Source of the DNA: Candidatus Omnitrophota bacterium
Lineage (GTDB): Bacteria; Ratteibacteria; UBA8468; B48-G9; JAFGKM01
DNA length: 7,933 nt
Direction of reading: 5' to 3'
NCBI GenBank assembly: GCA_022704985.1
Contig: JAKJFI010000038.1
Span: forward strand, 1 to 7,933
In this document: positions 1 through 6,917 of the stretch, piece by piece
Numbering within the stretch: position 1 is the first letter of the stretch
Layout: the number at the start of each line of letters is the position of its first letter
Position numbers and translations under genes: made by a program
Notes under the pieces: model-generated
The model's input: only the letters and a program-made list of their open reading frames with translations
Databases searched by the model: none
Told to the model about the DNA's origin: nothing

Positions 1-1106
1 CACGCTGGGGGCTTTTCGTTTGTCTTCTTTTCTGTTTCCTGAGCGTTTCTCTTCTTCTTGGTGATGAGGAATACACGGTGGGCGTTGATGATGTTATAGA
101 TGTTCTTGTATGGAAACAGCCCGATTTCTCGCATACCTTCAGGGTTTCTCCTTCGGGAAATATCTTCTATCCGTTTCTTGGAACAATAAAGGTGGCGGGG
201 CTCACGCTTAAAGAGGTTGAGACTACCATCAAAGAAAGCCTTGAGAACGAGTACATAAAAGACGCAAAGGTAGGGGTGGTTATCAGGGAATCCAACTCCA
301 GGACAATCTCTGTTTTCGGGGAAGTTCTTAATCCCGGAGTATACAACATATCGAAAGGCACCCCGGTGCTTGAAGTCCTCTTCAAGGCAGGCGGATTGAC
401 GGAGAAAGCAGGCGCTCTTCTGAGAATAACAAGAAAAAAAGCTATCAACGAGGGGGCAACGGAAGAAACTCCCCTTGTCGAGAACATATCGGTTGACATT
501 GTAAAACTGATGGTTAAGGGCGACCTTGAACAGAACATGATGATACTGCCGGGAGACATACTCTACATCTCGCAGAAAGAAGAAAAATACTTCTACGTTC
601 TCGGGGAAGTGAAGAATCCGGGAAATTATACCGTCGAGGAAGCTACTGTTCTGAAAGCGATAAAAATAGCCGGTGGCTTCAACGCCGCCGCCGACAAGAG
701 CGAGATAGAGATTATAAGGGAACAGAACGGCGAAACCGCGAAACTGAAGGTGAATTTTGACGCCATAGAAAAGGAAGGCGACCTTGGGCAGAATATCGCT
801 ATAATGGACGGCGATATAATAAACGTAACGAAAAGAGAAGAAAAAGTCATATATGTCATGGGACAGGTTAAGAATCCGGGACCGTACAAATTCGACTCGG
901 ATATTACCGTGCTTGAAGCGATAAATTCAGCAGGCGGCTTCGGGCAGTTTGCTGCAAAAAACAGGGTGGAGGTCATAAGGGAAGAAGGCGGCAAAACCAG
1001 GAAGATAAAGGTCAGCGTTGCCGAGATAGAAAGGAAAGGCAAAATCGGCCAGGACATTCTGCTTAAACCCGGTGACATAGTAACCGTTCCCGAAAGCTGG
1101 TTCTAA
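1..1106 (+). CDS. Outer-membrane polysaccharide export protein (OPX, Wza-like), 3 SLBB domains, 5' end cut by window edge
   Basis: This is a periplasmic/outer-membrane export component that guides a finished polysaccharide out of the cell. The frame is open from base 3. Its first 25 codons encode a hydrophobic stretch (GLFVCLLFCFLSVSLLLG) followed by GDEEYTV, which is a signal peptide, so the true start lies left of the window and the GTG at 78 is internal. No lipobox Cys precedes the mature part, unlike E. coli Wza. Counting from the GTG at 78, a poly-export domain spans about residues 1-72. Three SLBB domains follow at about 76-165, 171-252 and 257-338, marked by GEVLNPG, GEVKNPG and GQVKNPG and closed by PGD or DGD turns. 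The protein ends right after the third SLBB (GDIVTVPESWF), so it lacks the C-terminal helix that forms the Wza outer-membrane pore. The next gene starts one base after its stop. The family call is secure; the exact polymer is unknown. Confidence 0.93.
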   Translation, partial: RWGLFVCLLFCFLSVSLLLGDEEYTVGVDDVIDVLVWKQPDFSHTFRVSPSGNIFYPFLGTIKVAGLTLKEVETTIKESLENEYIKDAKVGVVIRESNSRTISVFGEVLNPGVYNISKGTPVLEVLFKAGGLTEKAGALLRITRKKAINEGATEETPLVENISVDIVKLMVKGDLEQNMMILPGDILYISQKEEKYFYVLGEVKNPGNYTVEEATVLKAIKIAGGFNAAADKSEIEIIREQNGETAKLKVNFDAIEKEGDLGQNIAIMDGDIINVTKREEKVIYVMGQVKNPGPYKFDSDITVLEAINSAGGFGQFAAKNRVEVIREEGGKTRKIKVSVAEIERKGKIGQDILLKPGDIVTVPESWF

Positions 1107-1107
1107 A

Positions 1108-3150
1108 ATGGGCTCATCAAAATTTTCCGATTACATAAATATAATCATAGCCAAAAAATGGCTTTTCCTGAACTTCTTTGCCGGCACCATTGCGGCGGCG
1201 CTTGCTGTAAATGCGTTGCAGAAGCCGGTGTACCGGACCTCTGCGGAAGTTCTGATAACAAAGAATAAGCCCGAGATAGGTCTTTCAGGAAAAGGCCAGG
1301 AGATACCCGTCGACCCCACCTTTTTCCAGACCCAGTTCAGGTTGTTGAAGAGCGACGAAGTTGTTGAGAAAGTCATAGAGAGGCTTTATCCTGCAAGCAT
1401 TACTCTCGGAGAAAAAGCACTTCTGAAAAAGAAAATAGGAAATTCAATAGTTCCCAGGGTCTTACCTAACACAACTATCATTTCTATCGTCATAGTCGGG
1501 GAAAGTCCTCAATGGGTTGCCGGAGTTGCCAATACTTTTGCGCAGGTTTATATTGAACATAACCTTGAAGCCGGCATGAAGGCATCCGGCGATTCATTTG
1601 TCTTTCTGAGCCAGAGGATCAATGAATTGAGGGATAAGCTGTCCAGTCTGCAGAAAGAACTTGCCGAACTCGAGCAGAAGGCAGGAGTCTATTCTTTCGC
1701 TTCCGGCCAGACAGGGAGCCTTGAATTCTCCAAGGCGGACGACCTCAATGCAAGGTATCTTGCCGCACGGTCGGAAAGGATGGAATTTGAGAGCAACCTG
1801 AATAATTTTACGACTCTGTATTCAGAAGGCAAATACGACCGGATGATAGACATAGTGGATGACCCTGTCATTAATAGCCTTGGCGACCAGCTCAGAGAGA
1901 AAGAGCTGTATCTGGCTTCGCTGAGGAAAGAATACCTTGATACGCATCCCGAGGTGAGCAAGGTCAAGGGTAGCATCAACGTATTAAAAGAAAGAATAGA
2001 AGGAGAAGGAAGGGGTGCTATCAACAGGATGAACGCAAAGCTTTCGGCGCTCCGGTCGAAAGAGAATACCCTGATGAAATCGCTGAACGAAACGAAGGGG
2101 ACCCTGGGCAGGCAGAGCAGGGACGTATCGCGTTATACCCTTCTGAAACAGGAGATTGAAACCACCCAGGGGTTGTATGAATCGATGCTGACGAAATTTC
2201 AGGAGATAGACATTTCTTCCGAGCTGGGTCCGCCTATCAGCATTTCCGTGTTGACTCCTGCAGGCGAGCCCGGAAAACCCATAAAGCCCAAGAAAGCTTA
2301 TAACATAATCTTCAGCTTTGTTTTCGGACTTTTCCTTGGAACGGGAGCGGTATTTCTTGAAGAATATCTTGATACCGCCATAAAGAACCCTGCCGACATT
2401 GAAAAATATCTTCAGCTTCCCGTCTTGAGCAAGATGCCCTACGTTAAGGAACTGGTTGGAGGAGATGTTCTCAATATCCCGGATAGCGGCGAGAACGCGC
2501 ATTTTGTTGAAAGTTTCAGGGTTTTGAGGACAAACATCCAGTTTGTTTCAATTGATAAGCCGCTGAAGACGCTTCTCGTAACGAGTTCCATCGCCGGCGA
2601 GGGCAAGACAACCACCGCCATATTGCTGGCGAAGAGTTTTGCGCAGATGGGCAAGAAGACCCTGCTTGTCAACTGCGACATGAGAAAGCCTTCAGTCAAT
2701 AGAGCGTTTAACATTTCCAGAGATAATGGTGTGTCCAGATTGCTGATAGGGGAAGGAACCCTGGATGAGATGACCGTTAAAACCGAAATCGATAATCTTT
2801 ATGTCATCGGAGCAGGACCGATTCCCCCCAACCCTTCAGAACTCCTGAATTCAAAGAAAATGGAGGAGTTTCTGGCAAATGTCAGGGAGAAATACGACAT
2901 TGTTATTATTGACAGCCCCCCTGTCATTTCAGTTTCGGACCCGGCCATCATAGGTCCCAAGGTTGACGGCGCGCTCCTTGTCATCTCCTTCGGCAAGGTG
3001 CCGAGAGATGTCTGCATTGAAAGCAAGAAGGTTCTTTCGAAAACCCGCACAAACATAGTAGGCACAACGTTAAACAGCCTGATTTCAGAAGCGTCGTCCT
3101 ACTATTACTACTACAGGAAATATTATCACTATTATCCAAAAGAAGAATGA
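1108..3150 (+). CDS. Wzc-like polysaccharide co-polymerase fused to a BY-type tyrosine autokinase
   Basis: This inner-membrane protein controls polysaccharide chain length and export through tyrosine autophosphorylation. An N-terminal Wzz domain begins with TM1 (about residues 18-36). A long periplasmic coiled coil (about 160-365) follows, ending in a GNVR-like segment. Next come the proline-rich stretch P384/P388/P391/P394 and TM2 (about 398-417). The cytoplasmic kinase carries the oligomerisation motif EX2RX2R (E468, R471, R474), Walker A (GEGKTT, 497-502), Walker A' (LLVNCDMR, 519-526) and Walker B (IVIIDSPP, 598-605). The tail at 665-676 has nine Tyr in twelve residues, the usual autophosphorylation cluster. 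At 680 aa it is close to the usual length for one-piece Wzc proteins. The first Asp of the normal DxDxR in Walker A' is Asn522 (AAC at 2671), which is unusual for an active kinase. The start ATG lies one base after the OPX stop without a strong Shine-Dalgarno, which suggests coupling. Its stop overlaps the phosphatase start (ATGA). Confidence 0.95.
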   Translation: MGSSKFSDYINIIIAKKWLFLNFFAGTIAAALAVNALQKPVYRTSAEVLITKNKPEIGLSGKGQEIPVDPTFFQTQFRLLKSDEVVEKVIERLYPASITLGEKALLKKKIGNSIVPRVLPNTTIISIVIVGESPQWVAGVANTFAQVYIEHNLEAGMKASGDSFVFLSQRINELRDKLSSLQKELAELEQKAGVYSFASGQTGSLEFSKADDLNARYLAARSERMEFESNLNNFTTLYSEGKYDRMIDIVDDPVINSLGDQLREKELYLASLRKEYLDTHPEVSKVKGSINVLKERIEGEGRGAINRMNAKLSALRSKENTLMKSLNETKGTLGRQSRDVSRYTLLKQEIETTQGLYESMLTKFQEIDISSELGPPISISVLTPAGEPGKPIKPKKAYNIIFSFVFGLFLGTGAVFLEEYLDTAIKNPADIEKYLQLPVLSKMPYVKELVGGDVLNIPDSGENAHFVESFRVLRTNIQFVSIDKPLKTLLVTSSIAGEGKTTTAILLAKSFAQMGKKTLLVNCDMRKPSVNRAFNISRDNGVSRLLIGEGTLDEMTVKTEIDNLYVIGAGPIPPNPSELLNSKKMEEFLANVREKYDIVIIDSPPVISVSDPAIIGPKVDGALLVISFGKVPRDVCIESKKVLSKTRTNIVGTTLNSLISEASSYYYYYRKYYHYYPKEE

Positions 3151-3854
3151 TAGATATCCACTGTCACCTGCTTCCTGCTCTGGATGACGGCCCCGCAACA
3201 GTTGAAGCATCCCTGAATATGTGCCGTATAGCCTGCCTTGACGGCATAAGGAAGATAGTCGCCACTCCGCATATCAATGAGAAATTTACCCCGTCTCTTA
3301 CTGATATCGAGTCCGGAATTGCGCAAATAATGAAGGAAGCGGGCGGAGATATTGAAGTTCTGCCCGGCAGCGACGTGTTGCTTTCTCCTTTCACGAAAGA
3401 GCTCATAGGCAAAGAAAAAGTCGTGCCGCTAAACATAAAGAACTACCTGTTGATTGAACTCCCCGATACGTTTTCGGGCGAAGTGATGGAAAGGGAGCTC
3501 CTCAGTGTTCAGCAGAAAGGATTTCGCGTAATAGTCACGCATCCCGAAAGACAGGAAATTTTTTCGTACCGCATGGACTTCCTGGAAAACCTTGTGAAAA
3601 AGGGATGTCTTGTGCAGGTTACATCCTCAAGCATCACGGGAAAGTTTGGCAGAAAGGTTCAGGGACTGACAAGAACCCTCTTCAGGAAAGGCCTTGTGCA
3701 TGTGATAGCTACGGATGCACATTCCGACAGGTATAGGAAGCCCAAACTTTCGGAAGCTGTGGACACCGCGAAAAGATGGATAGGAAAGGATGCCGAATTG
3801 ATGGTAACTTCCATACCCGAAAAGATTATCAAGGGAGAAAGTATTGAAATATAA
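3147..3854 (+). CDS. PHP-family protein-tyrosine phosphatase, CpsB/YwqE/CapC type
   Basis: This is a metal-dependent phosphotyrosine phosphatase expected to dephosphorylate the tyrosine tail of the kinase encoded just upstream, allowing cycles of polymerisation. The family is known from Gram-positive capsule loci (CpsB, CapC, YwqE) and from several diderm phyla, in place of the low-molecular-weight Wzb phosphatase. Visible PHP motifs are DIHCHLLPALDDG (H5, H7, D13/D14), ATPH (H42), GSD (D76), IELP (E104), HPER (H132, R135) and TDAH (D190, H192). These give the full set of likely metal ligands. At D76 the family usually has Glu (GxEV/I). The length of 235 aa is near the family's usual length. 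The ATG overlaps the kinase stop by 4 nt (ATGA), so the pair is translationally coupled. Its 3' end holds the Shine-Dalgarno and TTG start of the next gene. Confidence 0.93.
   Translation: MIDIHCHLLPALDDGPATVEASLNMCRIACLDGIRKIVATPHINEKFTPSLTDIESGIAQIMKEAGGDIEVLPGSDVLLSPFTKELIGKEKVVPLNIKNYLLIELPDTFSGEVMERELLSVQQKGFRVIVTHPERQEIFSYRMDFLENLVKKGCLVQVTSSSITGKFGRKVQGLTRTLFRKGLVHVIATDAHSDRYRKPKLSEAVDTAKRWIGKDAELMVTSIPEKIIKGESIEI
3832..3840 (+). promoter_or_regulatory. Shine-Dalgarno for TTG start at 3844
   Basis: A purine-rich AGGGAGAAA stretch lies inside the last codons of the phosphatase gene, with AGGGAG ending 6 nt before the TTG at 3844. It decides the start of the downstream membrane protein, because no ATG or GTG in that frame sits near it. 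Ribosomes finishing the phosphatase at 3854 would be close to this site, which supports coupling. Confidence 0.7.
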
Positions 3855-5541
3855 CGGCAGAATTGTCAACATCCTTTTTTTTTCATGCGTTCTCGGAGCC
3901 TTTGTCTGGCTCTTCCGCCAATACGGCGGGGTGCTTGAGGCGGACAGGATACGTTTTGTAATTATCTCGTTTTTCCTGACCCTTCTATTCCTGAACCATT
4001 CTGTTTTGACCGGGAAGGAAATAATCGTTCCGAATAATCGCATGCTGATTCCTGTTGCCCTTCTTCTTTTATGGATGCTTGCCAAAAGCGTTTTTTCCGC
4101 CTATCACTGGCATAGCGTCCTTACGCTGGGCATGGCTTTTTCTTTTTCCGGGATTTTCATTATGCTCTTTAATTTCGGGGAAGATATTGTACCGCCAGGG
4201 TTACTGCCGGTGGCAGCATTTCCCGCAGTTATCTACGCATTGCTACAGATGAAGGGGATTATGCCCCATGGCTGGTGGGCGGTTGAAAACATGGTTTCCT
4301 CAACGCTGGTAAACAGCAGTCATTTTGCGGCGTTTCTCAATATTCTGTTCTTTCTTGTCCTTGCGCTTTCTTTCCGGTCAGGAAACAGGATGTTCAGGAT
4401 ATTGTCTATTCTGTGCGGCATTCTACTGGTTTTCCTGATTGCAGCGACAAAATCCCGCGCGGGTATAATATGTTTTGCGGCAGGTCTTGTTTTTTTTACG
4501 GTTGTATCCCTGCGGAATGCAATGACAAGCAGAAAAATCCTTTTGCCGGTAATCCTTTTGTTTGTTTTGGCTGCGTCCTTCTGTATGATAAAGCCGCAAA
4601 CAAAGGAGAGGTTTCTAAAATGGAAGCTGGAACCCGCATCTGTCACGCAAAGACTCCAGATGTGGAAGACGTGCGGAAAAATGGCGCGCTATCATCCGCT
4701 TGGCGTTGGCGCCGGTTGTTTTTCGACGCTATATCCGGTCTACCGGACGCACTCAGACAGATTTATTGTGAACTATGCCCACAATGAAATCCTTCAAGTC
4801 TTCGTTGAGCTCGGCATCCCCGGGATGGCGCTTTTTTTGTTTTTACTCTTTGCTTTTTTCAGGGAGATGAAACACTCGGAATATGACCATCTGAAGACGG
4901 GTATCGCGGCGGGACTGGTTTCGGTATCGCTCCAGAGCCTTGTTGATTTTCCCCTTCATGTCCCTGTGATATCTCTTTTCCTGGTGCTTCTTGCATCCCG
5001 TCTCCATCTCGGGAACAGGGGTGTCGCGCTTTCAAAAAAGTGTCTGCTCCCTATCAACCTGGTTCTTCTGATGACTATTGTGTTTTTTACCTCTTTCCTC
5101 ATGGCCGAGATTTATCAGGAAAAGGGTGATATTGCGGAGAGGAACGGCTGGCGCGAGGCGAAGCCCTTCTACGAGAGAGCCGTGTCGCTGAATACATTGA
5201 AGGCCGATTTCCCTGCCAGACTCGCATATAACAATATGCTGTACGGAAGCTTTGCCGGAAAGGAGTCAGTCAGGTATAGACAGGAGGCTGTTGAATATTA
5301 TAAAATTGCTGTGAAAAGGAATCCATACAATAGTTTTTACCGGTACGGTCTGGCGATTTTGTATAAACGGGATGGAAATTTCGAAGAGAGCAGAACCGCT
5401 TTTGAAAAAGCGATATCGCTGAATCCGATGTACGGCCCGTTTTATATCGTTTACGGAAGGTTCCTTGCCGATATCGGATATCCCGTGGAAGGCGCGGAAA
5501 ACATAAGGCGCGGTTTTTCACTCTTCCACGAAGCGCCTTAA
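3844..5541 (+). CDS. O-antigen ligase/polymerase family (WaaL/Wzy_C) membrane protein with C-terminal TPR-like region
   Basis: This is a polytopic inner-membrane glycan polymerase or ligase acting on lipid-linked oligosaccharides at the periplasmic face. About a dozen hydrophobic segments cover residues 8-250 and 326-421. Between them is the large loop typical of the superfamily, with VTQRLQMWK (267-275), HPLGVGAG (284-291) and YAHNEILQVFVELG (311-324). TKSRAG at 202-207 is the usual Ser-Arg motif before the loop. After the last membrane segment (about 401-421) there is a soluble tail of some 140 residues with TPR-like helices, clearest at 476-530 (AVEYYKIAVKRNP, then FEESRTAFEKAISLNP). The TTG start is chosen because of the Shine-Dalgarno at 3832. 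It overlaps the phosphatase end by 11 nt. A run of nine T lies in codons 11-14. Sequence alone cannot decide between polymerase (Wzy) and ligase (WaaL). Confidence 0.88.
   Translation: MKYNGRIVNILFFSCVLGAFVWLFRQYGGVLEADRIRFVIISFFLTLLFLNHSVLTGKEIIVPNNRMLIPVALLLLWMLAKSVFSAYHWHSVLTLGMAFSFSGIFIMLFNFGEDIVPPGLLPVAAFPAVIYALLQMKGIMPHGWWAVENMVSSTLVNSSHFAAFLNILFFLVLALSFRSGNRMFRILSILCGILLVFLIAATKSRAGIICFAAGLVFFTVVSLRNAMTSRKILLPVILLFVLAASFCMIKPQTKERFLKWKLEPASVTQRLQMWKTCGKMARYHPLGVGAGCFSTLYPVYRTHSDRFIVNYAHNEILQVFVELGIPGMALFLFLLFAFFREMKHSEYDHLKTGIAAGLVSVSLQSLVDFPLHVPVISLFLVLLASRLHLGNRGVALSKKCLLPINLVLLMTIVFFTSFLMAEIYQEKGDIAERNGWREAKPFYERAVSLNTLKADFPARLAYNNMLYGSFAGKESVRYRQEAVEYYKIAVKRNPYNSFYRYGLAILYKRDGNFEESRTAFEKAISLNPMYGPFYIVYGRFLADIGYPVEGAENIRRGFSLFHEAP
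3875..3883 (+). repeat. Homopolymer T9 near start of ligase/polymerase gene
   Basis: There are nine consecutive T in codons 11-14 of the gene starting at 3844 (Leu-Phe-Phe-Ser). Slippage by one base here would frameshift the whole protein. Phe-rich membrane segments make T runs common, so a regulatory role is only a possibility. Confidence 0.9.
4490..4497 (+). repeat. Homopolymer T8 inside ligase/polymerase gene
   Basis: Eight T in a row span Val216-Phe217-Phe218 of the first ligase/polymerase, in a membrane segment. It lies mid-gene and is probably a by-product of Phe codons. Confidence 0.85.
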
Positions 5542-5546
5542 CATAC

Positions 5547-5550
5547 GGGA
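5547..5550 (+). promoter_or_regulatory. Shine-Dalgarno favouring ATG 5556 over GTG 5553
   Basis: GGGA sits 5 nt before ATG 5556 but only 2 nt before the in-frame GTG at 5553, so the ATG is the better start. The site lies in the short gap after the stop of the preceding gene (5539-5541). Confidence 0.5.
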
Positions 5551-5555
5551 CGGTG

Positions 5556-6917
5556 ATGGAAAAACAAAATAAGCTAATAGTCATACTAACCAGCGTACTT
5601 ATATTTGCAATCCTGATTCTCGGGTTTTTTTTCCCCGTCGACGCCAAGATATTAATTCTCCCGTTGTTTTTCATCCTTGCCTTCATCCTTTGTCTTATCA
5701 AGATAGAGATAGTCCTGTTGTTTGCGTTCGTCTCGATACTCTTTTCTCCCGAGATTCAGTTGTTCTCACTGAGCGGTTTTTCAAAATCCGTCTATATCAG
5801 GCTTGAGGATTTGATTATCCTTGTTGCCTTCATAGGACTTATAGGAAACAGGGCTATAAGGAAAAAGACCATCTTCAAGTCAACTCCGCTTAACCTGCCC
5901 CTTTTGTCTTTCATGGGCATATATATTTTGGCTACTTGGAGAGGTATCTTTGTTGGAGCGGTTGACGGGCTTTCCTCAATCTTTGTCGTAGTCAAAATAG
6001 CGGAATTCCTCACATTCTGTTTCATCACTATCGGTTTCCTCGAGGAGAGAAAACAGTGCAGGATGGTGATATCCGCATTCTTCGTTATCGCTTTTCTTAT
6101 TCTGCTTTTTTACCTGCCGCAGGTTTTTCTAAGAGACTATTCCGCTCCCGGATATAGAATAGGTTCTCCTTTTGAAGGAGGAGCGGAACCCACCACGACG
6201 GGAGGTGTTTTAATACTTATCATAAGCATGGCGCTCGGGATGCTTATCTTCGAAAAAAGAAAAGGTCCCAGGACTCTGTATATTCTGATGATTATCCTTG
6301 CGATAATCCCATTTTTTGCGACACTTTCAAGGACCTCTTACATAGCGGCTTTTGTCGCGTTTATGTTTTTCGCCATATTTGCGAGAAAGATATGGTTGCT
6401 TGTAATAATGCCCGTAATTCTGGGGCTCTTGCCCATTGTGTTGCCGGCAACGGTATGGGCAAGGATTTCATATACGTGGACATACAAATCAGCCGGCGCA
6501 TTTTTTGACCAGTCCACTATGGAGCGGATTGACATATGGGGAAAGATTATACCGCATTTTAGAAGGAGTCCTTTCATGGGATACGGGGCGAATTACCTCA
6601 ATGTCATAGACAGCAACTATGCCCGCATTCTCGTTGAAACGGGGGCGTTGGGGATGGCTGTTTTTATATGGATTTTTATCCGGATATACAGGATGAGTTA
6701 TACCCTGTACAGGGATGAAACCGGCTGGGTCAAAGGATTTGCGCTCGCGTACCTTGTGATAGTCACAGCACTGCTTGTGCACGGGCTTGCGGCCATTACC
6801 TTTTTTATCGTCAGGATAGTTGAGTTCTTCTGGACGTTCACGGCGGTCATGGTTTTTCTCTATATCAGCCGGGAAGCCCGGTCCGGTTCTCCGGTTGAAA
6901 TCAGGGAAGTAAATTGA
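5556..6917 (+). CDS. Second O-antigen ligase/polymerase family (WaaL/Wzy) membrane protein
   Basis: This is a polytopic inner-membrane protein of 453 aa from ATG 5556; a GTG one codon earlier is possible. Hydrophobic segments fill residues 8-65, 84-97, 113-189, 214-300 and 363-437, about thirteen helices by eye. Superfamily signs are EPTTTGG (211-217) at the start of a helix, LSRTSY (257-262), the loop segment MERIDIWGKIIPHFRRSPFMG (322-342) and DSNYARILVETGALG (352-366), the counterpart of the YAHNEILQ region in the neighbour. It lacks a soluble TPR tail and ends about 17 residues after the last helix. It is clearly not a recent duplicate of the preceding gene, because the loops differ strongly. 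It may be the polymerase while the other is the ligase, or the reverse. Its stop overlaps the TTG start of the methyltransferase (TTGA). A T8 run lies in codons 24-26. Confidence 0.86.
   Translation: MEKQNKLIVILTSVLIFAILILGFFFPVDAKILILPLFFILAFILCLIKIEIVLLFAFVSILFSPEIQLFSLSGFSKSVYIRLEDLIILVAFIGLIGNRAIRKKTIFKSTPLNLPLLSFMGIYILATWRGIFVGAVDGLSSIFVVVKIAEFLTFCFITIGFLEERKQCRMVISAFFVIAFLILLFYLPQVFLRDYSAPGYRIGSPFEGGAEPTTTGGVLILIISMALGMLIFEKRKGPRTLYILMIILAIIPFFATLSRTSYIAAFVAFMFFAIFARKIWLLVIMPVILGLLPIVLPATVWARISYTWTYKSAGAFFDQSTMERIDIWGKIIPHFRRSPFMGYGANYLNVIDSNYARILVETGALGMAVFIWIFIRIYRMSYTLYRDETGWVKGFALAYLVIVTALLVHGLAAITFFIVRIVEFFWTFTAVMVFLYISREARSGSPVEIREVN
5625..5632 (+). repeat. Homopolymer T8 near start of second ligase/polymerase gene
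   Basis: Eight T encode Phe24-Phe25-Phe26 at the end of the first membrane helix of the gene starting at 5556. A one-base slip would abolish the protein. It may be only a consequence of Phe codons. Confidence 0.88.
6903..6909 (+). promoter_or_regulatory. Shine-Dalgarno for TTG start at 6914
   Basis: AGGGAAG lies within the last codons of the preceding gene, with GGGA ending 6 nt before the TTG at 6914. This supports the unusual TTG start, which overlaps the TGA stop of the membrane protein. Confidence 0.7.

Noticed and set aside
78..80. GTG at 78 as the start of the OPX gene
   Set aside because: The same frame is open to the left edge and encodes a good signal peptide, and a start at 78 would cut into the poly-export domain and leave the protein without an export signal.
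1984..2502. 172-codon open frame on the - strand
   Set aside because: It lies wholly inside the kinase gene, shows no recognisable domain and has biased composition typical of the antisense of a real gene.
4413..4787. 124-codon open frame on the + strand inside the first ligase/polymerase
   Set aside because: It is in an alternative frame of a gene with clear family motifs and has no ribosome binding site or domain of its own.
5553..5555. GTG at 5553 as the start of the second ligase/polymerase
   Set aside because: The Shine-Dalgarno GGGA would be only 2 nt away, whereas ATG 5556 has normal spacing. The difference is one residue.
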